NCBI GenBank assembly: GCA_024707265.1
Contig: JANQAB010000009.1
Coordinates: forward strand, 62,001-126,000
Direction: 5' to 3'
DNA length: 64,000 bases
Source: Sporocytophaga sp.
GTDB taxonomy: Bacteria > Bacteroidota > Bacteroidia > Cytophagales > Cytophagaceae
Shown: piece after piece, positions 49,756-59,409 of the stretch
How positions within the stretch are numbered: position 1 is the first letter of the stretch
How the letters are laid out: every line of letters starts with the position of its first letter
Notes under the pieces: model-generated
What the model was told of the DNA's origin: nothing
Seen by the model: only the letters and a program-made list of their open reading frames with translations
The model's database searches: none
Program-made: the position numbers and the translations under genes

Positions 49756-50937
49756 GTGCCAGGATATAATCTCCCTTACCTCCTGAGCTATAAAATAGCT
49801 GATTTATGTGCTTCGCACTTTAACCATAGGCTTAAAAACGATGAAAAGATTTAACAATAATTTATTATAGAAAACTATCTTTTATAAGAACGCTACTTCC
49901 CCTCTCATTGCCATTACTTCATTCATGACAATAGTTTTAGAAATTCTTTAGCTATACAAATACACGCTTGCTACCCTTTAATGTTAATGGCCAACAATCT
50001 ATTCATCCAAAAGACATAAAATTATGGTGGTACTAACTCTTTTATAAAGCAATATCCATTAGCTAAAAAAAATCCCTATATTGCCCTTTCCAAAAGTATT
50101 TAGGGTATTCTAGAGATCCGCATATTGCCATGCTACACAAATATTAGATTAATATTATGTAACTTATTAAGTTTATAAATTTTTTAACATGGTTTAAAAA
50201 ATACCAAACCATATCATGAAAAACATAACAGCCAATCAAATTTTAAAACACTAAAAATCAACTGGGTAATTTTAAAAATCATTATGTAAATATATGCTAC
50301 CTAATCTACTATCAAAATCATATGACAAAAATTGAGTCAACATCTTATAATTACTTATTACGATATAATTAAAAAATACTGAGACAAAAACTACACAACA
50401 CCCAGACAAACAACACCTTAATAAACCTTCAATTTGTAAAATAAAATTATCACATAACATTAAAAAAATTTTAATATCAAAAGATAAAACTATCCAATTA
50501 GGTAAACTCCTTGCTTTTTTCATTGACATTGAAGCTTCTTTTATTTCAAATTCCTGCTCACCGAAAAGTTGTCTGTTTTGAAAGCTAAACTTACTGTCTT
50601 TTCAAGGTCCGTTTAAGAGTGAGATAAATTTTTTCCATATATTGAAAGAACTACATCTGCCTAAAAAAATATCCATTCGTGTTATCGCTAAAGAACCAAC
50701 TGCAGATGGATAGTTTAATATCTGTTCTTTTCCCTTTCATATCTAAAACGTGTCAATCCGTTTTATTATACTTAGCAATAAAAAATAAAGCCACAATCAA
50801 CGAGGAAGTGACTTCTGTTTTAAAGCTCATAATCTTACTGCTCTTATTTTTTCCCTACAGGCTCACGCATATATGTCGCACCCTCTTGCTGATGCAGCAG
50901 GTTTATACTTCCCTTAGGTTCCTTTTTCATACTCCTA
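49756..50937. other. Gene-poor region, about 1.2 kb
   Basis: Very AT-rich. Two short reading frames (50272-50529 minus, 50679-50969 plus) have hydrophobic, low-complexity translations without family signals, and the second runs into the SDR gene; I do not accept them as genes. It probably contains the promoter of the VWA gene. Confidence 0.5.
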
Positions 50938-51720
50938 TCAGCCTTGGCACCTACCCCACCTTTTGGTAATGGTCACGCCTCCATCAACAGAGTAGAGCGC
51001 TCCGGTGACATAAGAAGCTTCATCCGATGCAAGGAACAAATATACATTTGCAATCTCTTCCGGTGTTCCTTTTCTTCCTATTGCTGTAGCGTTAACAAAG
51101 GTTTCTACCATTTCATCCGTTACCTGACTTTCATTCGTGTTCAGCCATGAAGTATCTATAGGTCCGGGACAAACACAATTGGCTCTTACACCATACCTCG
51201 CCTGTTCGATAGCAACACCACGCATAAATGCATGAATAAAAGCTTTGGTTCCACCATAAGGTGTGTTATCTGCTATTCCTATCTTACCGGCTTCAGAACC
51301 CGCAGACACAACATTTCCTTTACTTTTCTGAAGTTCAGGCAAAGCATATTTGGTCATCATGAATACGGATTCTATATTGTTTTTGACAAGATACCTGAAT
51401 GCGTCATTTGAATAGTCCGTTAACTCGTTGATCTCGGGAAATACTCCTGCATTGTTAATCAGGATATCAAGTTTTCCAAATTTGTCGACAGCAGTTTGTA
51501 CACATGCTCTTGCATTTGCTTCTTCAGAAATATCTCCTTTAAAAGCTACCGCTTCACCACCATCTTCTTTTATAGATTTTACTGTATCATCCACAGGATC
51601 TTCAGGAAAGCCACATACCACCACCTTCGCTCCTTCCTGTGCAAACCTTTTGGCTATAGCTTCGCCAATTCCTGTTCCTGCGCCTGTAACAATAGCTACC
51701 TTATTCTCAAGTCTTCTCAT
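50938..51720 (-). CDS. Short-chain dehydrogenase/reductase
   Basis: 260 aa, classical SDR. The cofactor loop is TGAGTGIGEAI (about 12-22), NNAG is at about 89-92, the catalytic Ser is in VVSAGSEAGKIG, Y-x3-K is YGGTK (about 155-159), and the C-terminal signature is YVTGALYSVDGG. VCGFPED after beta-2 lacks the usual acidic NAD selector, so the cofactor (NAD or NADP) is uncertain. It is monocistronic, and the substrate is unknown. Confidence 0.92.
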   Translation of the reverse strand: MRRLENKVAIVTGAGTGIGEAIAKRFAQEGAKVVVCGFPEDPVDDTVKSIKEDGGEAVAFKGDISEEANARACVQTAVDKFGKLDILINNAGVFPEINELTDYSNDAFRYLVKNNIESVFMMTKYALPELQKSKGNVVSAGSEAGKIGIADNTPYGGTKAFIHAFMRGVAIEQARYGVRANCVCPGPIDTSWLNTNESQVTDEMVETFVNATAIGRKGTPEEIANVYLFLASDEASYVTGALYSVDGGVTITKRWGRCQG

Positions 51721-52164
51721 ATCTTCTCAAATCAGCTCTTATAATAGGAAACATGTACTATACTTTTCCGGTTCACTTTTAAGATCAAGTAAGATTGATA
51801 CCTGACTTGACTCTATATACCAGCACAGCGAAAACCTTTAAATTAAAAATTGAAAACAAAAACAGTTTGAATATTAACGGTGATATAAAGTTCCTTCAGT
51901 CTTGAAGAAATAACTGGCCGATCATCCACCTGTATATCATAATCACTTACCTTATATACTATAGCGTTTGATATTTATAAGTTTCAACCTCAATTATTAT
52001 TTAATATTAATGTGGGGTTGAATAAACATTACCTGGAAAAAGGATTAAAAGTATTTTATATGAATTACCCTTGAAATTTTATAAATATTTTTTTCTTCAG
52101 CAGGCGACGTTTCAATTTTTGTCCGGTCCATATATTAAAAGCACTAATCTTTTGACAAAAAACT
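51721..52164. other. Intergenic region, 444 bp
   Basis: Divergent spacer between the SDR gene and the tandem-repeat secreted protein. AT-rich with no gene seen. A TTTTG box near 52135-52160 precedes the ATG at 52165 but does not make a full promoter match. Confidence 0.5.
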
Positions 52165-54053
52165 ATGAAAACAAAACTCTACTTAAAGGGATTGCTCACG
52201 CTGGCAATCGTTCCTATCCTTTCAACCAATATCAATGCTCAAAAATCTGAACCACTGGGCCCCAAGAGCATCGAAAGCAGAGTCCCTACTAATGTACATT
52301 CACATGTAAAACCTAATCCTCATGCAGGTGGAGATTCGCTTTACCTTGATGTACACGCACCTTTATCTGAAGTCTTCACGCTGACAATCACAGATACTGC
52401 AGATGCTGTTGTAAATACGCTAAGCGTAAATGGAGGAGAAAATTTACTTCCTTTTCTTCCAATTGGGCGTTATTCCTACACGCTGGCAAATGCCGAAGGA
52501 AATATTGTATCTAAAGGAAAACTTGATGTTAAAGCTCCCCATGTACATTCACACGTAAAACCTAATCCTCATGCAGGGGAGATTCGCTTTACCTTGTTGT
52601 ACACGCACCTTTATCTGAAGTCTTTACGCTGACAATTACTGATACTGCAGATGCTGTTATAAATACGTTAAGCGTAAATGGAGGAGAAAATTTACTTCCT
52701 GTTCTTCCTATAGGACGTTATTCCTACACGCTGACAAATGTTGAAGGAATTGTTGTATCTAAAGGTAAAATTGATGTTAAAGCTCCACATGTACACATCC
52801 CTCATGTACACACCCACGTAAAAGATGTTCCTCTTGCAGGTGGAGATTCGCTTTATCTTGTTGTAGATGCTCCTGTATCTGAAGTCTTCACGCTGACAAT
52901 TACTGATACTGCAGATGCTGATGTAAATACTTTAAGTGTAAATGGCGGAGAGAATTTACTTCCAGTTCTTCCGATAGGGCGTTATTCTTACACGCTGACA
53001 AATGCTGAAGGAATTGTTGTGTCTAAAGGTAAAATTAATATTAAAGCTCCCCATGTACATATACATTCACATGTAAAACCTAATCCTCATGCAGGTGGAG
53101 ATTCGCTTTATCTTGATGTAGATGCTCCTGTATCTGAAGTCTACACGCTGACAATTACTGATACTGCAGATGCTGTTGTAAATACTTCAAGTGTAAATGG
53201 CGGAGAGAATTTACTTCCTGTTCTTCCTATAGGGCGTTATTCCTACACGCTGACAAATGCAGAGGGAATTGTTGTATCTAAAGGTAAAATTGATGTTAAA
53301 GCTCCACATGTACATATACATTCACATGTAAAACCTAATCCTCATGCAGGTGGAGATTCGCTTTATCTTGTTGTAGATGCTCCTGTATCTGAAGTCTTCA
53401 CGCTGACAATTACTGATACTGCAGATGCTGTTGTAAATACTTTAAGTGTAAATGGCGGAGAGAATTTACTTCCAGTTCTTCCGATAGGGCGTTATTCTTA
53501 CGCGCTGACAAACGCTGAAGGAATTGTTGTATCTAAAGGTAAAATTGATGTTAAAGCTCCCAAAATTAAAAGCTCTGTACGTCCTGGACATGTTCATGTT
53601 GGAGATGATATATCCATTCAGATAGATGCTGATTTAACGAAATCATTTACTTTAAATATTTATACACGCACAGACGATCTTGTTCAGACATTATCTGTGA
53701 ATGGAGGCTCTAATGCTTTGCCCGCTTTATCTTCAGGCTTCTACAAATATGAACTTGTAAACGGTGATGGATACAAAGTATCACAAGGTAAAATAGCTAT
53801 TCATCCTCCAAAAGTACATACTGTTATAGCACCAAATCCATCCTTTGCAGGAAAAGCAACTATATCCATTGCTGCTGATCCGACTGAAACATTTACCCTG
53901 AACATTTATGATGCGACAGATCTTGTTTCAACACAAACCATCCCTGGTGGAATTACTTCACTTCCTCCAACTTTGGATTCCGGAATTCACTTCTATACTG
54001 TAGTGAATGCAAATGGAGACATTGTATCAAAAGGAAGAATTATGATTTATTAA
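52165..54053 (+). CDS. Secreted protein made of seven tandem T9SS sorting-domain-like modules (frameshifted)
   Basis: 629 aa after correction. As read it stops at 52632; one base is missing at 52576-52579, where other repeat copies read GCAGGTGGAGAT and this one reads GCAGGGGAGAT. After a signal peptide (1-26, ending STNINAQ) the whole protein is seven modules of 83-88 aa. Module 7 (IAPNPSFAGKATISI ... SGIHFYTVVNANGDIVSKGR) is a normal type A sorting domain. Modules 1-5 are near-identical, with His-rich joints (HVHIHSHVKPNPHAGG), and keep the same landmarks (PNP-x-AGG, LTITD, NGG, LPIGRYSYTL, VSKGKI). Module 6 is intermediate. No separate functional domain exists. His-rich joints could bind metal. 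The role is unknown; a surface layer or filament is speculation. Confidence 0.85.
52291..53810 (+). repeat. Tandem coding repeat array, units of about 249-264 bp
   Basis: Unit starts: 52291, 52540, 52788, 53052, 53307, 53562 (diverged), with the seventh at 53811. Units 4 and 5 are exactly 255 bp each and almost identical at DNA level. Unit 3 has an extra HVHIPHVHTHVKDVPLAGG joint. The near-identity implies recent or ongoing duplication and makes copy number unstable. Confidence 0.9.
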
Positions 54054-54078
54054 ACCCCTAATTGTTATGAATAAAATG

Positions 54079-54113
54079 AGCCCATTGGTCGCAGGATCAA
54101 TGGGCTCTTTGTT
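54079..54113 (+). terminator. Terminator of the tandem-module gene
   Basis: GAGCCCATTG-N9-CAATGGGCTC followed by TTTGTTTATTG, 26 bp after the stop at 54053. Confidence 0.9.
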
Positions 54114-54118
54114 TATTG

Positions 54119-54172
54119 TCTGAATCAGGATTTTCAGAATTTTAGAATTAACAGGATTTTGGTTATCCCCGC
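54119..54172. repeat. Dispersed repeat, inverted copy of 57865-57919
   Basis: TCTGAATCAGGATTT...AATTAACAGGATTTTGGTTATCCCCGC is nearly the exact reverse complement of the 57865-57919 segment inside the MITE-like element. The rest of the 54114-54658 spacer holds no gene. Confidence 0.75.
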
Positions 54173-54289
54173 GAGTGGACTCCCCCGACCATAACCTTCT
54201 ACTTAACATTGATTAGAAAATCGCATTCAGCTATTTTGTCATCGAGAGCCTCGTTAAGAAACTAATAGACAAAAAAATTGGGCATTTAA

Positions 54290-54530
54290 ACAGATAGCTT
54301 AACTTTATTCTTTTTTAAAACTCAGATGCTTCACAAGTTCAGATAACAAAATCACAGGATAGTGTTATAAGCATGCCTTTTTCTTTGTCATCCTGAGCCC
54401 CGCGAAGGATCTGATAGTCACAAATAATTATCATTTAAACCAACATTCTGCCAGATATCTTAATTTTAATCCTCTACAAACTCAGATACTTCACAAGTTC
54501 AGATGACAATGTAAAGATTCAGGAGAAGGG
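54290..54530. repeat. Intergenic repeat block with a duplicated unit and TGTCATCCTGAGC motif
   Basis: AACTCAGATGCTTCACAAGT (54318) recurs as AACTCAGATACTTCACAAGT (54479) around TTGTCATCCTGAGCCCCGCG/AAGGATCTGATAG. The same core is found near 57433-57475 (GTCATCGTGAGCC...GAAGGATCTGATAG). This motif type is a common dispersed element in Bacteroidota and other phyla. Confidence 0.75.
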
Positions 54531-54595
54531 TTAATAATGATAATCTTTGACATAAGAACTAAATATTTACCCCTAAATATTTTTTTTCCTAACAT

Positions 54596-54634
54596 TTTGC
54601 ATTCTCAAAACATTTATCGTAATATTGCATTATT
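54596..54634 (+). promoter_or_regulatory. arsR promoter with overlapping ArsR operator
   Basis: TTTG at 54596-54599, 20 bp, then TAATATTG at 54620-54627 (one mismatch to TAnnTTTG). The segment TTTATCGTAATATTGCATTA (from 54613) overlaps the -7 box and recurs upstream of arsM at 55001. The shared palindromic core GTAATATTRC is the probable ArsR binding site. Confidence 0.7.
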
Positions 54635-54658
54635 ATAATTAATCATCCTGCTTTCATT

Positions 54659-54985
54659 ATGGGAATTACTAAAACAGACAACTTCAACAATAAACAAAAC
54701 AGAATGGCCAGTCTGGCCAAGGCAATCGGACATCCTGCCCGTATTGCTATCCTGGAGTTTTTATTAAAAAAGAACACCTGCATCTGCGGTGATCTGGTGG
54801 AAGCACTTCCGCTCTCCCAGGCTACAGTATCACAACATCTGAAAGCATTAAAAGAAGTAGGCCTTATTAAAGGAGAGATTGAAGGCACCAGCGTTTGCTA
54901 TTGCATTGATGAAAAGGTCTGGAACGAGGCTAAAGATGCGTTTGGCAAATTGTTTAACTCCTTCAAGGGAGGAAAGTGCTGTTAA
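54659..54985 (+). CDS. arsR: ArsR/SmtB-family arsenic-responsive repressor
   Basis: A 108-aa winged-helix repressor. Helices LAKAIGHPARIAILEFLLKK and LSQATVSQHLKALKEVGLI form the HTH. TCICGDL (about 38-44) is the Cys-x-Cys metalloid site of ArsR-type sensors, and the C-terminal KCC may add a third ligand. It should leave DNA when As(III) binds. It sits between two copies of an operator-like sequence and directly precedes arsM, so it probably controls both genes. Confidence 0.93.
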   Translation: MGITKTDNFNNKQNRMASLAKAIGHPARIAILEFLLKKNTCICGDLVEALPLSQATVSQHLKALKEVGLIKGEIEGTSVCYCIDEKVWNEAKDAFGKLFNSFKGGKCC

Positions 54986-55000
54986 AATTTTTTTACTCTA

Positions 55001-55022
55001 TTTATCGTAATATTACATTATA
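55001..55022 (+). promoter_or_regulatory. Second ArsR operator copy, upstream of arsM
   Basis: TTTATCGTAATATTACATTA, followed by TAAC, differs from the arsR copy at one base in 20 and contains a perfect GTAATATTAC palindrome. It lies 20 bp before the arsM start. Confidence 0.72.
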
Positions 55023-55041
55023 ACAATAAACTTTTTATAAT

Positions 55042-55888
55042 ATGGAAAACAATAATAAACTTAAAGAAATAGTCAGAGAAAAATACTCAACTATTGCTCA
55101 TCAATCCAAAGAGCTTAATGAAGCAAGCTGTTGCGGTGCCGGAAGTTGTGGGACCGGTCCTTATAACGTTATGAGCGAAGACTACTCCGGTCTAGATGGC
55201 TACAATCCTGATGCTGACCTTGGACTTGGCTGCGGCCTTCCTACTGAGTTCGCAAAGATCAAAAAAGGTGATACAGTTGTAGACTTAGGTTCCGGTGCAG
55301 GTAATGATTGCTTTGTCGCCAGATCAATTGCAGGAGAAGAAGGTGAAATCATAGGGATAGATATGACTGAAGCAATGATTCAGAAAGCCAGAGCAAACGC
55401 GGAGAAACTAGAATTTCAGAATGTACATTTCAGATTGGGTGATATAGAAGATATCCCTTTGTCTTCCAAAAGAGCTGATGTTGTCGTAAGCAACTGTGTC
55501 ATGAACCTTGTTCCTGACAAGAAAAAAAGCTTTTGATGAAGTCTTCCGTATCCTTAAACCCAATGGACATTTTAGTATCTCAGATATTGTTCTGAAAGGC
55601 GAACTTCCGGAAGCCATTAAGAAAGAAGCCGAGATGTATGCAGGTTGTGTTTCAGGAGCAATTAAGAAAGGCGATTACCTAGAAATAGTATCGGATGCTG
55701 GTTTTTCCAACATCACCGTTCAAAAAGAAAAACAGATTATGATTCCAGATGAAATTCTCCTGAATTACCTTAATCAGGAGCAGCTCAACGAATTCAAATC
55801 AAATGAATCTGGAATTTTCAGCATAACAGTTTATGCGGAAAGACCCGAAACTGCATGCGGATGCGAACCTGAGGCAAAGTGTTGTTAG
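55042..55888 (+). CDS. arsM: Arsenite S-adenosylmethionine methyltransferase (frameshifted)
   Basis: 281 aa after correction. As read it stops at 55536; one A fewer in the A7 run at 55522-55528 restores NLVPDKKKAFDEVFRILKP. SAM site: VVDLGSGAGNDCFVA and IGIDMTEAMIQKA. Arsenic-binding cysteines: ASCCGAGSCGTG near residue 30, and CVMN and MYAGCVSGA further on. The C-terminal tail CGCEPEAKCC may bind more metalloid. The enzyme methylates As(III) to volatile or less toxic species. It is under the same operator as arsR. The break separates the SAM fold from the catalytic MYAGC cysteine, so the truncated form should be inactive. Confidence 0.92.
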
Positions 55889-55935
55889 GATTGATCAATC
55901 TTCTAATTCATATTACTTCATACTATCCCCTTCTC

Positions 55936-55967
55936 AGGCAGAAGTCTAAATAGACTTCTGCCTTTTT
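55936..55967 (+). terminator. Terminator of the arsenic unit
   Basis: AGGCAGAAGTCTA-AA-TAGACTTCTGCCT with a TTTTT tail, 48 bp after the arsM stop. Confidence 0.92.
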
Positions 55968-56058
55968 CCATGTACATCTATTTGCAGAAAACCATCACTG
56001 CAGACGAATTTTAACTTTTTTTCATTTGCCCTGTTGTTTTGAATTGATTAAAATAATT

Positions 56059-57321
56059 ATGGCAAATTCTAAGAAAATAGGTTTTAATGCTACATGGTCA
56101 ATGTCTGTTGGCGGAATGGTAGGAGGAGGTATCTTTTCTGTATTGGGATTGATTGTTCAATCTGCCGGCCAATGGGCCTGGTTTAGTTTTTTTATTTCAG
56201 GTATCATTGGATTTATTGCTGCCTACAGCTATTGTCAACTCTCCATAAAGTATAAGGAAGGCGGAGGAGCTTTCACCTACCTAAGAGAAATAAACAGAAA
56301 AGGATTTGCAGGAGGACTGGCCTGGGTATTGATATTCGGATATATCCTTTCACTTTCAGTTTATGCGTTTACCTTTGGGCATTATGTTGCACATGCATTA
56401 TCAAAAGGACCGCTTTTTACTAAAACATTATCATTAGGAATCGTTGCCATTCTAACATTGATCAATTTAAGGGGTGCAAAAGATTCTTCAGGAGTAGAAG
56501 TATTAATAGTGTGGGGTAAAGTAATTGCATTAGTTGGTATTGCTGTAATTGGCTTGTTTCATTGGAATACCGAAATGCTGACAAAGGGAATAGAGCCAAA
56601 AGGAATTGGTGATTCATTAGTAGGTGCAGCCACAATTTTTATTGCCTACCAGGGATTTCAGTTGATCACCTATGATTATAAGGATATTGAAAATCCTGAA
56701 AAAACATTGCCATCTGCAACGCTCTCCTCTGTACTATTTGTAATATTGCTTTATATCTTAGTTGCCCTTGGTACGACAATGCTGGTAGGAGCGGATATAA
56801 TGATAAAAGACAAAGAAGTGGCATTGTCAGTAGCAGGTAAAGCAGCATTAGGTCAGTTTGGTTATGTTGTTATGACTATAGCTGCTGCGTTTTCTACTGC
56901 ATCTGCCATTAATGCTACCTTATTTTCTACCAGCAGATTAATTGAAAGCATAGCTAAAAAAAACGATTTACCGGAATCCTTTACAAAGGAGAACCAAAAC
57001 AAGATTCCATATATAGGTTTAATAACAATAGGAATTCTGTCTGCCGCTTTAGCGATGTTAGGTTCTTTAAGTGATTTAGTAAGTGCAACCAGTCTTATAT
57101 TTCTATTCACGTTTGGTGTAGTATGTTATGTAGCCTTTCACGATAAAGTGCGTTTTCATTGGATATGCTTATTGGGAACTATAGGCTGTGTAATAGCCAT
57201 GATAGTAAATATCATTTCCTTATCTAAAAAAAGTCCGATAGCATTGGTGTGTTTAGCAGTTTTGGTGCTGTTAGCGGTTTTCGGAAGACGTTTTATTCTC
57301 AAAGGAATGAAGCGGAAGTAA
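56059..57321 (+). CDS. APC-family amino-acid permease
   Basis: 420 aa from ATG 56059; an in-frame TTG at 56026 would add 11 unlikely residues. About 12 membrane helices. The substrate loop in TM1 is SVGGMVGGGIFSVLG, with the GxG break typical of APC transporters. YKEGGGAFTYLREINRKG follows TM2, and FIAYQGFQLITYDYKDIENPEKTLP is the TM6 region. Amino-acid or polyamine uptake driven by protons is the family role. It has a terminator upstream, so it is not part of the arsenic unit. Confidence 0.9.
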   Translation: MANSKKIGFNATWSMSVGGMVGGGIFSVLGLIVQSAGQWAWFSFFISGIIGFIAAYSYCQLSIKYKEGGGAFTYLREINRKGFAGGLAWVLIFGYILSLSVYAFTFGHYVAHALSKGPLFTKTLSLGIVAILTLINLRGAKDSSGVEVLIVWGKVIALVGIAVIGLFHWNTEMLTKGIEPKGIGDSLVGAATIFIAYQGFQLITYDYKDIENPEKTLPSATLSSVLFVILLYILVALGTTMLVGADIMIKDKEVALSVAGKAALGQFGYVVMTIAAAFSTASAINATLFSTSRLIESIAKKNDLPESFTKENQNKIPYIGLITIGILSAALAMLGSLSDLVSATSLIFLFTFGVVCYVAFHDKVRFHWICLLGTIGCVIAMIVNIISLSKKSPIALVCLAVLVLLAVFGRRFILKGMKRK

Positions 57322-57685
57322 TAAAAGTACTAACGAAAATTTAGATTAGTGTGCTCCGCGGCTGGCGATGCACCTACCAGTCTACGTAATGAGAGTAATG
57401 AAGGGAATTCAAGAAAAGATACACTTGCCTTTGTCATCGTGAGCCTGCGAAGGATCTGATAGTTACAAAATAATTTTCAAATACAATCAATATCCTCCAG
57501 ATAGTAAATTTCATACTTTTTGAAAGCTCTGAAGCTTTAGATCTGTGACACCAAGACATTGTAATAACAGAAACAGGACAATTACACTTGTTAAATGTCC
57601 TGTCTACACTTACACCTGATTAGAATCTATTGGATTAACTATTAAAGTCTTGTTACAATAATAAACACCTTGGTAAAACTTTAAA
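57322..57685. repeat. Repeat-rich intergenic DNA
   Basis: Contains a TTTGTCATCGTGAGCCTGCG/AAGGATCTGATAG element (about 57430-57475) matching the 54390-54420 copy, and AAAGCTCTGAAGCTTT nearby. No gene. Confidence 0.65.
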
Positions 57686-58195
57686 AGACCTCACCCTAAA
57701 TCCCTCTCCTGAAGGAGAGGGACTTTAATGTGCATGTTATTAGTTATAGGACCATAAATTTAACATTGTACTTGTCTACTGTTCCCTACTTCTTCAGGAC
57801 ATAGCCGTCAACTTAAGGAATCTTTACTTAGTTAAGTTGATGGTTGCAGTCTGGTAAGTCCATGGCGGGGATAACCAAAATTCTGTTAATTCTAAAAAAC
57901 TGTAAATCCTGATTCAGACATTCTCACAATCCCGAAGGGATTAATATTTATAGATAGTTGGGCATTGCCTTGGTGCGCCCCCTACAGGGTCGTATGTTAT
58001 TTGTCTGCTCTTATCTATAAACATTTGACCTCTTCGAGGTCAGGACTTTTCTCAGACTTTTATGGCTTTGCCGTATTGATAGAAATCTTGTCAGCCCCCG
58101 ACTAGGTCAACTTAAGTAATCTTTATTTTGTTAAGTTGACGGCTATGTCCTTCAGGAGAAGGGTTAGAGATGAGGTTTATTAACTTAGAAACAGG
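57686..58195. repeat. Dispersed intergenic repeat, second copy, split by an insertion
   Basis: The left part (57686-57798, GACCTCACCCTAAATCCC ... CTTCAGG) and right part (58149-58195, CCTTCAGGAGAAGGGTTAG ...) together match the uninterrupted copy at 12315-12472. The 350 bp between them are the MITE-like element. Confidence 0.85.
57799..58148. mobile_element. MITE-like non-coding element, 350 bp
   Basis: Ends ACATAGCCGTCAACTTAA and its exact reverse complement TTAAGTTGACGGCTATGT (20 bp with the flanking GG/CC). A 7-bp target duplication CTTCAGG lies on both sides, within a repeat whose empty version exists at 12315. Each end also folds on itself (TCAACTTAA...TTAAGTTGA). It has no coding capacity. 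The interior carries a GAAGGGATTAATATTTATAG segment and a piece that also occurs inverted at 54119. Confidence 0.82.
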
Positions 58196-58222
58196 AAATA
58201 TATAATTAATCCCAAATCCATT

Positions 58223-58975
58223 TTAAAGCGCTTTCACAAGGATGTCGTCAATTGACCACTTGTCGTTTGCCAGTCCGGAAGCCGCTCTGATATGGAGCTC
58301 CTGGATGTTGGTTGCTCCTGGTAAATTCCATCTTCCTTTCGGTAAGTTTGCCCAATAATACCAGCCACCATTAGCTGCTTTAAACCACAATGTAATAGGC
58401 ACTCCTGTCACATTGATCTGAGTTAAATCAAAATTGATTCTTCCTGTTCCGCTTCTCTGCATATAAAAAGCAAACCAGTCACTGCCAAACATAGAAGTGG
58501 CCTTAGGGTTTGGTTCATTAGCAGGATCAAACAACCCTCCGATATGGTAATGATCACCTGTATTATGAGAAAGGAACGCTGTTCCTGGTCCATTGCTCAT
58601 CCATGCATATCCCCAATCGCTACCTCCGGTACTTTGAATATAGCCAGGCCACACAACAAATGAATTGTTACAGATATTGGGATTCCAGTTGCAGGACGTT
58701 CTATCGCCAAAATGAATGTAGGTGGCTACTCCTGCTGTTCTCAATCCGGAATGATCTGCAGGAATAGCTTCTTTTACTTCAATGGCTGAAGTTTTGCTTA
58801 TCAATCCTTCGTTGGATGACTCTTTGGTGGTTATAGCAGCAGGAGGATTCAACTCTTCATTATTGGTTTTCAGCTCATCCTCTGCCTTTTTACAACCAAT
58901 AGTAAATAACAGACCTGCACACAATAGCGTTGCGCAGGCAGACCTTGTGTTTCTAACAAAAAAAGTTTTTCTCAT
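58223..58975 (-). CDS. Hypothetical lipoprotein with a jelly-roll-like domain
   Basis: 250 aa. After a twin-Arg-free signal with lipobox TIGC (Cys at residue 28), a low-complexity linker (about 30-80) leads to a Trp/Gly-rich globular domain (TYIHFGDRTSCNWNPNICNN, WFKAANGGWYYWANLPKGRW, LHIRAASGLANDKWSIDDI). This beta-rich, aromatic composition resembles carbohydrate-binding or jelly-roll modules, but no family is assigned. Two Cys in SCNWNPNIC may form a disulfide. Monocistronic, surface or periplasmic. Confidence 0.75.
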   Translation of the reverse strand: MRKTFFVRNTRSACATLLCAGLLFTIGCKKAEDELKTNNEELNPPAAITTKESSNEGLISKTSAIEVKEAIPADHSGLRTAGVATYIHFGDRTSCNWNPNICNNSFVVWPGYIQSTGGSDWGYAWMSNGPGTAFLSHNTGDHYHIGGLFDPANEPNPKATSMFGSDWFAFYMQRSGTGRINFDLTQINVTGVPITLWFKAANGGWYYWANLPKGRWNLPGATNIQELHIRAASGLANDKWSIDDILVKAL

Positions 58976-59409
58976 AGTTTTAATGATTTGATTGATTAAC
59001 TGGTTTAAAAATTACTTGAACTAAATTTCTTCATAGTTAAAGCAAAACTTTTTTGCTGAATGTAACTTTAGTTGCATTCCATTAAAAAGTTTTCCATGTA
59101 AGAATCAGACCCTTAACCACTAATTCAAGCATATACTTAAAAGGTATTAATTCTAAATTGGGAAGTAAAATTTTAGCTTTAGTTCTTTATGGTGATATGG
59201 TAATCCTGTAAGGATAGGTCTTAAAGGCATCATTGCTTTACAAAATCAATTCTTCTCAATTTTTCATAGCTCATTGCCACATCCATAAGTTTTATTTAAT
59301 TTCATGAAATTTTAAAATTGGATGGGTCTTATAGGAGCGTAATTAATCATTACAAAGTACTAGACCGCAAGAACGAAACTCCTGTAAGATTTAATTATCA
59401 ACAACACAA
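58976..59409. other. Intergenic region, 434 bp
   Basis: Divergent spacer between the lipoprotein and the membrane-protein gene; it should hold both promoters. AT-rich, no gene or clear repeat. Confidence 0.5.

Noticed and set aside
50272..50529. 85-codon frame on the minus strand
   Set aside because: Lies in very AT-rich spacer, shows no domain, and its composition looks like chance translation.
50679..50969. 96-codon frame on the plus strand from a GTG
   Set aside because: Hydrophobic low-complexity translation, overlaps the end of the SDR gene on the other strand, and has no family signal.
52291..53810. Regular 249-264 bp spaced repeats looked briefly like a CRISPR-like array
   Set aside because: The repeats are coding, contiguous and translate to one conserved module; there are no short repeats with unique spacers.
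57799..58148. Considered as a degenerate end of the IS4 element at 61112
   Set aside because: Terminal repeats differ (GGACATAGCCGTCAACTTAA versus TAATGCCATTAAGTTAAGGC) and the target duplication is 7 bp rather than 10, so they are treated as separate elements.
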